From: a virus
Direction: 5' to 3' (one strand)
Length of the DNA: 47,827 bases
IMG/VR virus record: IMGVR_UViG_3300024346_000115
Coordinates: 1 to 47,827 of that record
The position numbers and the translations under genes were made by a program. A model generated the notes under the pieces. The model saw only the letters and a program-made list of their open reading frames with translations. It was not told the DNA's origin and did not search any database. Shown here piece by piece: positions 1 to 7,740 of the stretch (position 1 is the first letter of the stretch; the number at the start of each line of letters is the position of its first letter).

Positions 1-27
1 TTTGCGGTTGGGCGGCGGTGGTGGCGA

Positions 28-65
28 TAGCAACGGCTTGGGCGATCGGGACTGAACCGTTGCTA
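28..65. repeat. 9-bp perfect inverted repeat with 20-nt spacer
   Basis: TAGCAACGG at 28-36 is the exact reverse complement of CCGTTGCTA at 57-65. The spacer contains CGATCG. No U-tract follows, so it is not a classic terminator. It could be a protein-binding dyad in the genome-end region. Confidence 0.55.
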
Positions 66-212
66 GGTTCGGCTCCTTAAATCCCGGGGGGAAGGCCGGC
101 GGAGCTGGCGGGTATGGGGGGGGGATGCGCGTCTGGATGGGGCGGCGTCGCGGACTTGGTACCATAGAGGCCTATGCGATGAGTAGAACGACATTTTCTA
201 TTTTTGCGGGTA

Positions 213-239
213 CCCCCCACCCATCATATTTAGGGGGGG
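213..239. repeat. C-run/G-run hairpin
   Basis: Six C (213-218) can pair with six of seven G (233-239) across a 14-nt AT-rich loop. There is no U-tract on either strand. It lies about 100 bp before the first gene and could be a weak terminator, a transcript-stabilising stem or part of a packaging site. Confidence 0.4.
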
Positions 240-335
240 CGGTGCTTATGAGAGTACCGACGCTAAAAAACTTGCAATATATGCACGAGAATTAGACGAT
301 CTGCACCATAACTTCATGTAGAGGTTGAAAAAACG

Positions 336-590
336 ATGGCTACACCACGTAAAGGCAAGGCAAAAGTGAAGGTCACGGCCTCTGGTAAGAAGGTTTCCTA
401 TGGGCAGGCAGGCAAAGCCAAGGGTGGCGGTCCTCGTGTTAAGGCCGGAACTAAAAAAGGTGACAGTTATTGCGCCAGATCGCTCGGCATTAAGAAGGGA
501 TTGTCTAAAGACAAGCAGAATGATCCCAATACCCCTAACAATCTATCTAGGAAGCGCTGGAAATGCTCTGGCGCCAAATCGAGGAAGTAG
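336..590 (+). CDS. Small lysine-rich phage protein, DUF6321-like
   Basis: An 84-residue, very basic protein with a Lys/Gly-rich N-terminal half. Its C-terminal half has the pattern SYCARSLGIKK ... DPNTPNNLSRKRWKC. This resembles the SFCAR ... RKxxxxRxW-C arrangement that I associate with small phage proteins of the DUF6321 type; that assignment is from memory and tentative. The two conserved cysteines (residues 46 and 77) could bind metal. The start follows a GAGG about 11 nt upstream. It is the first of four tiny basic genes before the packaging genes. The function is unknown; DNA binding or packaging is only a guess from its charge and position. Confidence 0.7.
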   Translation: MATPRKGKAKVKVTASGKKVSYGQAGKAKGGGPRVKAGTKKGDSYCARSLGIKKGLSKDKQNDPNTPNNLSRKRWKCSGAKSRK

Positions 591-592
591 TA

Positions 593-787
593 ATGGATCA
601 GTTACGACAAGCATTTAAATCTCGCACAGTGCAGTACGGGGCGGCTCTCGCGTGTCTTTCGGTGTTACAGGGTTTCGTAGGCTTTCTGCCGGCTAATCCT
701 GCAATCCAAGCGATGTTCGGCTGCGCTATAGCCACCGGCATTGTGGTGTTGCGATTTATGACTACTCAGCCGGTTGGTAGCAAGTGA
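593..787 (+). CDS. Small membrane protein, possible holin
   Basis: A 64-residue protein with two hydrophobic segments, about residues 16-34 (ALACLSVLQGFVGFLPA) and 38-54 (AMFGCAIATGIVVLRFM), joined by a short turn. The start at 593 has GAGGAAG 6-12 nt upstream and removes a 10-residue extension from an earlier ATG at 563. Size and topology fit a small two-segment holin, and the DUF5675 lysis-type gene lies 570 bp downstream. A second holin-like gene is at 18254, so which one times lysis cannot be told. Its stop overlaps the next gene (GTGA). Confidence 0.6.
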   Translation: MDQLRQAFKSRTVQYGAALACLSVLQGFVGFLPANPAIQAMFGCAIATGIVVLRFMTTQPVGSK

Positions 788-972
788 AAAAAGCTAAGCC
801 CAAGTCGAAAGTAAATTCGGCGGGCAACTACACGAAGCCAACCATGAGGAAGCGTCTCTTTGAGAAGATCAAGGCCGGTAGTAAGGGTGGCAGCGCTGGG
901 CAGTGGTCAGCAAGGAAGGCGCAGATGCTGGCTAAGGAGTACAAAGCTAACGGCGGAGGCTACAAAAACTGA
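784..972 (+). CDS. Small basic phage protein of unknown function
   Basis: A 62-residue lysine-rich protein. The recognisable block is KPTMRKRLFEKIKAGSKGG then GQWSARKAQMLAKEYK, a sequence type I recall from many marine phages that is usually left unnamed. The start is GTG at 784, overlapping the previous stop by 4 bp. An ATG at 844 would remove the N-terminal 20 residues. The W-SARKAQ helix and the basic charge suggest nucleic-acid binding, but nothing proves it. The stop overlaps the next start (TGATG). Confidence 0.65.
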   Translation: MKKAKPKSKVNSAGNYTKPTMRKRLFEKIKAGSKGGSAGQWSARKAQMLAKEYKANGGGYKN

Positions 973-1226
973 TGGCACTGAAAAAAACTCAGAAGAGCCT
1001 GAAGAAGTGGACTGCTCAAAAGTGGAAAACTAAATCGGGAAAGCCGTCGACGCAAGGCTCCAACGCGACAGGCGAGCGGTACCTGCCTGAGAAGGCCATA
1101 AAGAGCCTCTCAACAAAAGAGTATGCCGCGACTACCCGTAAGAAGCGGGAGGACACCAAAGCCGGCAAGCAGCATTCTAAGCAGCCCAAGCGGGTTGCAA
1201 ACAAAACCAAACAGCATAGGAAATAG
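972..1226 (+). CDS. Small basic phage protein, DUF5872-like
   Basis: An 84-residue protein with about one third Lys/Arg. It has the pattern LKKWTAQKWKTKSGKPS ... GERYLPEKAIKSLSTKEYAATTRKK, which I tentatively place near the DUF5872 family. The KW-x-x-QKW start and the YLP segment are the conserved-looking parts; the tail is low-complexity and basic. It is translationally coupled to the gene before it (TGATG). The role is unknown. High charge and proximity to the terminase make a link to DNA packaging or condensation possible. Confidence 0.65.
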   Translation: MALKKTQKSLKKWTAQKWKTKSGKPSTQGSNATGERYLPEKAIKSLSTKEYAATTRKKREDTKAGKQHSKQPKRVANKTKQHRK

Positions 1227-1231
1227 CGACC

Positions 1232-1354
1232 ATGATGAAAACATGCAGCAGTTGCTCTACTAAGGCTAAGTGCAAGAAGGCCGGCAAGTGTATGAAGAAG
1301 GGTTTACCTAAGCGTGGCCAACGTGCCGCAAAAAACAAGGCTTATAAAAAGTAA
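1232..1354 (+). CDS. 40-residue Cys/Lys-rich mini-protein
   Basis: A short ORF starting MMKTCSSCSTKAKCKKAGKC and ending at TAA 1352-1354. Four cysteines in the first 20 residues (positions 5, 8, 14, 20) give a possible metal-binding knuckle, followed by a basic tail with 16 Lys/Arg in the whole protein. AGGAAA lies about 10 nt before the ATG, and the next gene begins one base after the stop. It fits as the last of four tiny basic proteins. The function is unknown. Confidence 0.6.
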   Translation: MMKTCSSCSTKAKCKKAGKCMKKGLPKRGQRAAKNKAYKK

Positions 1355-1355
1355 G

Positions 1356-1763
1356 ATGGATATAACGATCGAACGCTTTTGCTATCACCCCAAGGGCACT
1401 CTCGGCGTCTGTACTGTCGCTGGCGAGACGTTCTACACAATAGAACGCCCTTGGTTAGATAACGCACCAAACGTCTCCTGTGTCCCTACAGGCAGTTACA
1501 GCATGACGTGGAGAGAAAGCCCCCGCTTCGGCTGGACGTGGATGCTCGAAGATGTCCCGGGCCGAACTTATATTTTAATACACGCAGCCAATTACGCGTC
1601 AGACGTACAGGGTTGCATCGGTCTTGGTACTAGCTTAATGGGAGATCGAGTAGCCGTTAGCAATAGCCGAAAAGCGGTTGCAGCGTTTGACGAGCTTACT
1701 CAGGGGGGGTCGTGCCAAATACACATAAGCGATGTATTACATGCCGCATTGAAAAACCACTAG
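1356..1763 (+). CDS. DUF5675 family protein, probable lysis-related enzyme
   Basis: A 135-residue protein matching the DUF5675 pattern: GTLGV-x-TV, FYTIERPW, N-x-P-x-VSC-x-P-x-GxY, SPRFG, then GRTYILIHAANYASDVQGCIGLG. The start at 1356 lies directly after the previous stop; an earlier ATG at 1314 would add 14 basic residues that overlap that gene. H76 and the G86-C87 pair in a (S/D)xxGCI context recall the His/Cys site of L,D-transpeptidase-type peptidoglycan enzymes; this parallel is inference. It is probably cytosolic, with no signal peptide. Position next to a possible holin supports a cell-wall role. The last 52 bp overlap the HNH gene. Confidence 0.75.
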   Translation: MDITIERFCYHPKGTLGVCTVAGETFYTIERPWLDNAPNVSCVPTGSYSMTWRESPRFGWTWMLEDVPGRTYILIHAANYASDVQGCIGLGTSLMGDRVAVSNSRKAVAAFDELTQGGSCQIHISDVLHAALKNH

Positions 1764-2203
1764 GCGAATTTGATGTCAGGAGAAATGCCTGTCAAAGCTG
1801 TCGAGTAATCCAAAGAAGAAGATCTGCGGTAAAGACGACGACGTCGTGGTTAAGGCAGAGGATCGTTGTTGCGAAGAAACGCGCCATAAAGCGCAGCATG
1901 GATTTTTCTGATGACGTGACAATAGATTATCTTATCAGCCTTCTCGCCCGTCAGGACGGATTGTGCGCGCTTACAGGGGTGCATATGACTCACGGCGGTG
2001 GTATGGCGGACACGGCGATGAGCATTGACAGAATAGATAGCCGCATCGGCTACATACCCGGCAATTTACAGCTGGTATGCCACCGAGTAAACGTAATGAA
2101 AATGGATATGCCTGACGACCAGCTGTGGTGGTGGGCAAAAAATCTGGTGACCCATGACGAACGACGAGAAGATCATACAAGCAGCGAAGAAGCTGAAGAC
2201 TAA
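1712..2203 (+). CDS. HNH endonuclease with N-terminal zinc knuckle
   Basis: A 163-residue protein starting at GTG 1712, preceded by a G-rich ribosome site (GGGGGGG). Residues 8-30 hold two CxxC pairs (C8/C11, C27/C30). The HNH core follows: CALTG at 85-89, SIDRIDS at 104-110, GYIPGNLQLVCHRVNVMK at 113-130, with N118, H124 and N127 in the usual places. HNH proteins next to the large terminase act in cos cleavage or packaging in HK97-like phages; that role is inferred here. A free-standing homing nuclease is the alternative. It overlaps its neighbours by 52 and 50 bp, an unusually nested arrangement. Confidence 0.8.
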   Translation: MPNTHKRCITCRIEKPLGEFDVRRNACQSCRVIQRRRSAVKTTTSWLRQRIVVAKKRAIKRSMDFSDDVTIDYLISLLARQDGLCALTGVHMTHGGGMADTAMSIDRIDSRIGYIPGNLQLVCHRVNVMKMDMPDDQLWWWAKNLVTHDERREDHTSSEEAED

Positions 2204-3746
2204 CTTCCCGTTATATGCAAAAAATATCCTGCGAATTGTCAACAAAGAGGGAGCGATAACCCCTTTTGAGTTGAATGCAGGCCAGCGATGGATGCACCAA
2301 ACGCTAGATCAGCAGCTAGAAAAGCAGGGAAATATCCGCGCCCTAGTTTTAAAAGCCCGTCAGGTAGGCATATCAACCTACGTGGAGGGGCGATTCTTCT
2401 GGAAAATCACACAAAATCGAAACGCTAACGCGTTTGTACTCTCGCATCTGGCCGAGTCGACCAACTCGATCTTTAATATGGTGCGCCAGTTTTACGACCA
2501 TATCCCCCACCCCGCTTTTAAACCGGGACTGGCATCGCAATCTGCGAGCACGCTGGCATTTGAAGGACTGAACAGTCGGTACAGGGTAGGTACAGCAAGG
2601 TCGACTCAGACTGGCCGGGGCCAGACTAACCGATTCGTGCATGGGTCGGAGGTCGCGTTTTATCCACAGGGTTCAGATATCGTCGCGGGACTCTTGCAGA
2701 CCGTGGGCGGAAAAGGCTCGGAAGTAATTCTCGAATCGACGGCGAACGGCGCGGGCGGCTGGTTTTACGATCAAGTGATGAAGTCTCTGCGCGGCGAAAC
2801 CGAGTGGGTCGTGTGCTTCATACCGTGGTATTGGATGCCGGAGTACCGCCGAAAAGTAAACCCATACTTCGAGCGCACCCCCGAAGAAGACAAGCTAGCG
2901 CAGGCCTACAAGCTAGACGACGAGCAGTTGATGTTCCGCCGAGCAAAACTTGACGAGCTGGGATCATCTGATTTGTTCCGGCAAGAATACCCGAGCACCC
3001 CGATCGAAGCGTTTTTGACTTCCGGCCGGTGCTTTGTAGAGGACGCGGTTCTCCGTGACGCCGAAGACAACTGCTATACCCCGGACTTCCGAGGCGATTA
3101 CCGTTCCGGAGTTTTGGAAAATTACACGCACGGGCCTTACAAAGAGTGGTGTAACCCTGATCCTGATGAAAATTATGTGATTGGGGTGGACGTTGCCGAG
3201 GGTCTGTCCTACGGAGACTACAGTTGCGCGCAGGTTTTAGACTCGAGAGGCAACCAAGTAGCCTGCTATCACGGGCATATAGACCCTTTCGAGTACGCTA
3301 ATTTCTTAGGAAAGCTAGGTGATAGATGGAATAGAGCCTACATGGTGGTGGAAAGAAACAACCACGGCCTCACTACATTGCGCCGATTACAGGAGATACA
3401 GTACCCCAACCTGTTTGTAGAGAGTTCAGTTGATGGTGCATATGGTGACAAGCTCACTAAGCGTGGTGGTTTTTTAACCACATCAAAGACAAAACCCCTG
3501 ATTATCGACAACCTTGCCGCCCTACTTCGACAGCGTGAAGGGGGTGTTGCAGACATCGAGTTAGTTAATGAATTACGAACGTATGTTATTGATGATAAAG
3601 GGAGTTTCAATTCTCAGAATGGATGTTATGATGATAGGGTGATGGCATACGCCATCGCCTTGCATGGATTAGCCTCAATGCCCCGCCCTCGCATTCATAT
3701 TGCGCGGCGCGGCTTTAAGAGTTTGGACTCGACTGTGGGCTATTAG
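2154..3746 (+). CDS. terL: Terminase large subunit (packaging ATPase-nuclease)
   Basis: A 530-residue DNA-packaging motor. The ATPase half has a Walker A of the KARQxGxST type at residues 68-75, a Walker B-like segment around E166 (VHGSEVAF) and motif III ESTANG at 194-199. The C-terminal RuvC-like nuclease shows D346 (VIGVDVAEG), E400 (MVVERNNHG) and D493/D494 (YDDRVMAYA). Length is normal for the family. It overlaps the HNH gene by 50 bp, and the portal gene starts at the base after its stop. No small terminase subunit is recognisable upstream. Confidence 0.95.
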   Translation: MTNDEKIIQAAKKLKTNFPLYAKNILRIVNKEGAITPFELNAGQRWMHQTLDQQLEKQGNIRALVLKARQVGISTYVEGRFFWKITQNRNANAFVLSHLAESTNSIFNMVRQFYDHIPHPAFKPGLASQSASTLAFEGLNSRYRVGTARSTQTGRGQTNRFVHGSEVAFYPQGSDIVAGLLQTVGGKGSEVILESTANGAGGWFYDQVMKSLRGETEWVVCFIPWYWMPEYRRKVNPYFERTPEEDKLAQAYKLDDEQLMFRRAKLDELGSSDLFRQEYPSTPIEAFLTSGRCFVEDAVLRDAEDNCYTPDFRGDYRSGVLENYTHGPYKEWCNPDPDENYVIGVDVAEGLSYGDYSCAQVLDSRGNQVACYHGHIDPFEYANFLGKLGDRWNRAYMVVERNNHGLTTLRRLQEIQYPNLFVESSVDGAYGDKLTKRGGFLTTSKTKPLIIDNLAALLRQREGGVADIELVNELRTYVIDDKGSFNSQNGCYDDRVMAYAIALHGLASMPRPRIHIARRGFKSLDSTVGY

Positions 3747-5747
3747 ATGCAAGATCCAGCAGAGTTAATGTACGAAGAAGAGTTTGTCTCTGACGAAGAC
3801 CTCGACGGGCAGCAGGAGCAAGAACTGCAAAGCTTGGGTCATCGCCTGAAAGACATCTTTCAAGAGTACAAAGACGCACGAAAAGAAACTGAGAACGAGT
3901 GGCTTAAAGATCTGCGCCAATACAATGGGCAGTACGAGCCCGAAATCCTTGCGCGCCTGAATGATCATGGCGGCGCCCGCTCTAAAGTTTTTGTAGGCCT
4001 CACCCGAACCAAGGTAATGGCCGCGTACTCTCGTATTGTTGATCTGCTCTTTCAGCATGGCGACCTTTACTTTGCGGTACACCCTACCCCGATCGCCGAC
4101 ATCGATCCTTTGACCGCTGCGCGAATGCGCCAGCAGGCAATGCAAGAAGTCATGATGGCCTCCGGCATGGCTGACCCAATGCAGAATCAAGATCTCATGC
4201 TTGAGCGCATGGGCGAGCTTGAACAGGGATTCAAAGAAGTTGAGCAGAAGATGGCGGAAGAAGCTGCCAAGAACATGACTGTTCAGATTAAAGATCAGCT
4301 GATTGAGGAACGCGCCGACCAGAAGTTGAAGCAATCCATACTTGAGGCTTGCATATTTGGATCAGGGGCAGTCAAAGCAGGAACTGTTCGAATCGATACT
4401 AAGCAGTCTTACGGGAAGGCTATAGACCCTGAAACTGGCGCGCAGACCTACGCACTGAGCGTAGTTGAGACCCCAGTCCCCGAGTTAGAAAGCGTATCTA
4501 TATTTGATTTATATGTCGACCCTTATTGCACGACTCTCGATGATTGCAATGGATTATTTCGTCGTCATGTACTAACACGTCGCCAGTTCCGGGACTTGGC
4601 TGATCTACCAGACTTTGACGATGAGATGGTCCGGTACTTACTCAAGATGAACCGGACAGGTAATCATGTTGAGGAAGAGCATGAAAGAACACTGCGTAGG
4701 ATTGCTGGCATTAGGGATCATGCTGAGTCTAACCGTTTTGAAGTATTTGAATACTGGGGTGATGTTGACGGTTACGCCCTAGAAGAGCACGGGATAGACG
4801 TCCCTGAAGGTATGGAGCTGAGTGATCAGTTCTCTGCATGTGTCTGGTTATGTGAGAGCAAGATTTTAAAAGTCATGCTAAACCCGATTGCTGGGTACAA
4901 AATTCCATATCACATCTTCCCGTATGAGCGTAATCCCCATCAGTTTTGGGGTATCGGCGTGCCTCGCATGATGCGTGACAGCCAAACAACAATGAACGCT
5001 GCTGTTCGGATTTGGTTAGACAACATGGCCCTTTCATCAGGCCCAATGGTTGAGGTTAATACTGACCTTCTGGCAGCGGGCGAAGACCCCACGGACATAC
5101 ACCCATGGCGAGTATTCTTGCGCGAAGGTGGTGATGGTTCTATGCCGGCAGTACGTTGGTATCAACCGGTGGCGAATGCCAATGGATTAAACCAGATCGT
5201 GGAAATCTTCCGCCGATTTGCGGATGAGACGACCAGCCTACCCTCCTACACTCACGGGGAGCAAACGGCATCATTAAACAAGACAGCTACGGGCATGTCT
5301 ATGTTGATGGGAGCTGCGAACGTAGCGCTCAAAAGTACGATTAAAAACATTGATGACTTCCTTTTGGAGCCAATGATTGAAGCAATGTTCCACTGGAATA
5401 TGGAGTTCAATCCGAGGGAAGACATCAAAGGCGATCTCAGGATCGTCGCAAGAGGTAGCACTGCTCTTGTTCAAAAAGAAGTGCAAAGCCAGCGACTGCT
5501 CCAATTCCTGTCACTGGTTTCTAACCCCATGGATGCGGCTTTAGTGGATCGACCTAGTTTGTTGCGCGACATCGCGCAGACATTAGATATCGACCCGGAT
5601 GAAATTATTAAGTCTGAAGAGAGGTTGCAAGCTGAACAAGCACTCCAAAATCAAATGCTCGCCGGAGCAGGCCCGGGCGGTACTGGAACTCCGGCTCAGC
5701 CCGGCATGGTCCCTGATATCGGACCTGCTGGCGTCCCGATTGGCTGA
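3747..5747 (+). CDS. Portal protein (head-tail connector)
   Basis: A 666-residue protein directly after the terminase and before scaffold and coat, the standard place for a portal. The N-terminal region is acidic and helical, followed by EWLKDLRQYNGQYEPE and SKVFVGLTRTKVMAAYSRIVDLLF, typical of podovirus-type portals. The centre contains YERNPHQFWGIGVPRMMRDSQ and the helical KTATGMSMLMGAANVALKST segment, consistent with the clip and stem. The C-terminus is Gly/Pro-rich. It should form the dodecameric DNA channel. The end overlaps another gene in a different frame by up to 149 bp. Confidence 0.9.
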   Translation: MQDPAELMYEEEFVSDEDLDGQQEQELQSLGHRLKDIFQEYKDARKETENEWLKDLRQYNGQYEPEILARLNDHGGARSKVFVGLTRTKVMAAYSRIVDLLFQHGDLYFAVHPTPIADIDPLTAARMRQQAMQEVMMASGMADPMQNQDLMLERMGELEQGFKEVEQKMAEEAAKNMTVQIKDQLIEERADQKLKQSILEACIFGSGAVKAGTVRIDTKQSYGKAIDPETGAQTYALSVVETPVPELESVSIFDLYVDPYCTTLDDCNGLFRRHVLTRRQFRDLADLPDFDDEMVRYLLKMNRTGNHVEEEHERTLRRIAGIRDHAESNRFEVFEYWGDVDGYALEEHGIDVPEGMELSDQFSACVWLCESKILKVMLNPIAGYKIPYHIFPYERNPHQFWGIGVPRMMRDSQTTMNAAVRIWLDNMALSSGPMVEVNTDLLAAGEDPTDIHPWRVFLREGGDGSMPAVRWYQPVANANGLNQIVEIFRRFADETTSLPSYTHGEQTASLNKTATGMSMLMGAANVALKSTIKNIDDFLLEPMIEAMFHWNMEFNPREDIKGDLRIVARGSTALVQKEVQSQRLLQFLSLVSNPMDAALVDRPSLLRDIAQTLDIDPDEIIKSEERLQAEQALQNQMLAGAGPGGTGTPAQPGMVPDIGPAGVPIG

Positions 5748-5901
5748 CGCTAGAGACCGGCTAGAGCAGGCAGACGAAAAGAATTTTAGGTTTGAGCAAG
5801 GCCGCGTAACTGAGTTGCGCTTCGCGCTTGAACTTGAAGATACCGCGAAAGCGGTACTAGACCGAGAGCGGACCCCTAACCGGAAATCCGCAATTACTTA
5901 A
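5599..5901 (+). CDS. Small helical protein overlapping the portal 3' end
   Basis: Up to 100 residues; the stop is certain but the start is not. The part beginning EQARAVLELRLSPAWS and running through SRLADARDRLEQADEK and EQGRVTELRFALEL looks like a compact helical protein of the kind often found between portal and scaffold. The first third of that sequence lies inside the Gly/Pro-rich end of the portal gene in another frame, so the gene likely starts within it. ATG 5599 is the only ATG far enough upstream but has a poor ribosome site; TTG at 5740 is an alternative. The function is unknown. Confidence 0.6.
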   Translation: MKLLSLKRGCKLNKHSKIKCSPEQARAVLELRLSPAWSLISDLLASRLADARDRLEQADEKNFRFEQGRVTELRFALELEDTAKAVLDRERTPNRKSAIT

Positions 5902-5934
5902 CGGACATCCCCTTGTGGACCCGAGGAAAAATAT

Positions 5935-6843
5935 ATGGCTAGTAGAAATGACCCTGAGCGTTTAGAAGCTGAAGCACGAGAAATGCTCAGCAAGCTGACA
6001 GAAACTGAAGCGGAATCTCCTGTCGACGTGGAGCAAACCGAAGAAGTGGAAGCGCTTGCTGAAGAGACCCCCGAGCCTACGGATACGGTCGAAGTTGAAA
6101 GTGCGGATGAGGCTCCAGTATTTGAGGAAGAACGCGGCGAAGAAACTCAAATGCAGGATCGGCTAGATAAAGCCGAGAAAGCGATGAAAGGCGCTCAAGC
6201 GAGGATGACCAAAGCAACCCAAGAGGCTGCTGAACTCCGAAAGTTAAATTCGGATTTGATGCAAGCTGTTGGCGATCTTAAAGGTCAGCTGGAGGAGAGA
6301 CAAAAAGACAATGAGCAGCTGGCAAAAATCCGGGAGGAATATCCCGACATAGCTGGCCCGCTCCTTGACGAGTTAAGTCGAACCCAAGCAGAGGTTTCAA
6401 GCACCAAGGATGCCTTGGCAGCTGAAGAACGCAGACGACAGGAAGCCGTTGCAACACAAGCGCAGGCTGAGCATTTTGACCGAATCCGAGCGATTCATCC
6501 CGATGTAGATCAACTGATCGAAACCGCGGACTGGATTAATTGGCTGGAGGTTCAAGATCCTCGAACGCACGAGTGGGTGGAACGCGGATCTTCTAACGAT
6601 GTCAATGCGATTTTGACGCGGTTTAAGGTTGATATGGGCATGAAACCACCCACGCCGCAAGAGCAGGCTCTCGAGAAAGCAAGGAAGGTTGCAGAACCTA
6701 AGATGCCAAAAACTCGGAAGCCTAATACTGGTGGAAAGAAAACTTGGACTGTGGAAGAGATCAAGCGGATGCCGAATCGAGACTTCGAGAAGTATCAGGG
6801 TGAGATCTTAAAAGCCATGGAACAAGGATCAATCCGCCGTTAA
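5935..6843 (+). CDS. Capsid scaffolding protein
   Basis: A 302-residue, highly charged protein immediately before the coat gene. Residues about 1-80 are Glu-rich, about 80-175 are a predicted coiled coil (repeated Glu/Lys/Gln/Ala heptads), a small globular block follows (IHPDVDQLIETADWINWLE, about 187-206), and the C-terminus is basic with TWTVEEIKRMPNRDFEKYQ. Acidic helical N-terminus and basic C-terminal coat-binding end are the usual plan of podovirus scaffolds, which direct coat assembly and leave the head. The ribosome site GAGGAAA lies 7-13 nt before the ATG. Confidence 0.85.
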   Translation: MASRNDPERLEAEAREMLSKLTETEAESPVDVEQTEEVEALAEETPEPTDTVEVESADEAPVFEEERGEETQMQDRLDKAEKAMKGAQARMTKATQEAAELRKLNSDLMQAVGDLKGQLEERQKDNEQLAKIREEYPDIAGPLLDELSRTQAEVSSTKDALAAEERRRQEAVATQAQAEHFDRIRAIHPDVDQLIETADWINWLEVQDPRTHEWVERGSSNDVNAILTRFKVDMGMKPPTPQEQALEKARKVAEPKMPKTRKPNTGGKKTWTVEEIKRMPNRDFEKYQGEILKAMEQGSIRR

Positions 6844-6869
6844 TTAATACTCTTGTGAGGAATTAAACA

Positions 6870-7730
6870 ATGGCTTTTTCATTTTTCAGCACGGGTGCTA
6901 CATCTGAAGTAAATTTCGTCCCAGAGGTGTTTTCAAAACTCCTTCAGGCTAAGTTTTACAAGCAGTCTGTACTGCCCGCAATTTCAAACACTGACTACGA
7001 AGGCGAGATCTCAGGTCAAGGCGACAAGGTTGTAATCCGAACCGTACCCGCGGTAACGATCAACGACTACGCTGGTACTGTGTCAAACCAAGAGCTTACT
7101 ACTGCCAAGGTCGAGATGTTGATCGACAAGGCTAAGTACTACAGCTTCAAGATTGACGACGTATTGGCAGCTCAGGCTGACATCAACATGCTCGAAGCTG
7201 CATCTTCTGATGCTGCCGAAGGTATGCGCGTTGCAGTTGAGTCTGACGTAATGTCTTCTGTGATTACCGGTGCTACTACAATCGGTGCTCAGACTACAAT
7301 TACTGCGTCCAACGTATTGGGTGAGATCCTTGAGCTGTCTACAGCGCTGGATAACCTGAACATCCCAGAGGAAGGACGATTCATCGTTTTACCTCCTTCG
7401 ATGATCAGCCTGCTCAAGCAGTCAGAACTCCGTCAAGCGTACTTGACCGGCGACTCAGAGTCTCCTCTGCGTAACGGTCGTGTAGGTATGGTAGATCGTT
7501 TCACTGTTTATCAGTCAAACATGCTCTTCACAGCATCTTCAGGTGCTGACGATACTTACACTCACGTACTTGCAGGCCACCCAAAGGCTATCTCATTCGC
7601 GTCGCAGTTCACTAACACTGAAACTGTCCGCCTTGAGAGCACCTTCGGTGATGCTGTTCGTGGCTTGAAGGTATACGGCTCTAAGGTCGTAGTTCCTGAT
7701 TGCCTCGCTGTAGGTAAGTGGAAGGTCTAA
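6870..7730 (+). CDS. Major capsid protein
   Basis: A 286-residue protein after the scaffold gene, with a strong GAGGA ribosome site and codon use biased to frequent codons, as expected of the most abundant virion protein. It has VNFVPEVFSKLLQAKFYKQSVL at the N-terminus, KVVIRTVPAVTINDY, the long helix region FKIDDVLAAQADINMLEAASSDAA, and a C-terminal block EGRFIVLPPSMISLLKQS ... AISFASQFTNTET, consistent with the HK97 fold. It forms the head shell. A stable hairpin follows the stop. Confidence 0.92.
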   Translation: MAFSFFSTGATSEVNFVPEVFSKLLQAKFYKQSVLPAISNTDYEGEISGQGDKVVIRTVPAVTINDYAGTVSNQELTTAKVEMLIDKAKYYSFKIDDVLAAQADINMLEAASSDAAEGMRVAVESDVMSSVITGATTIGAQTTITASNVLGEILELSTALDNLNIPEEGRFIVLPPSMISLLKQSELRQAYLTGDSESPLRNGRVGMVDRFTVYQSNMLFTASSGADDTYTHVLAGHPKAISFASQFTNTETVRLESTFGDAVRGLKVYGSKVVVPDCLAVGKWKV

Positions 7731-7740
7731 AGACCGGTAC

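Larger units (their letters stand above)
1..335. other. Non-coding G-rich region, candidate cos/packaging or genome-end region
   Basis: No convincing gene lies in this stretch. The plus strand is strongly G-rich, with several runs of six or more G, and holds two inverted repeats listed separately. It precedes the packaging genes, and an HNH gene sits next to the terminase, a pairing common in cos phages, so a packaging site is plausible. If the genome is circular or cohesive-ended, this DNA also separates the leftward operon starting at 47802 from the rightward genes starting at 336 and should hold their promoters, but I see no clear -35/-10 pair. No direct terminal repeat with the right end is visible. 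Confidence 0.45.

Noticed and set aside
3765-4334. 189-residue minus-strand ORF
   Set aside because: Antisense to the portal gene, with leucine/phenylalanine-rich sequence typical of shadows.
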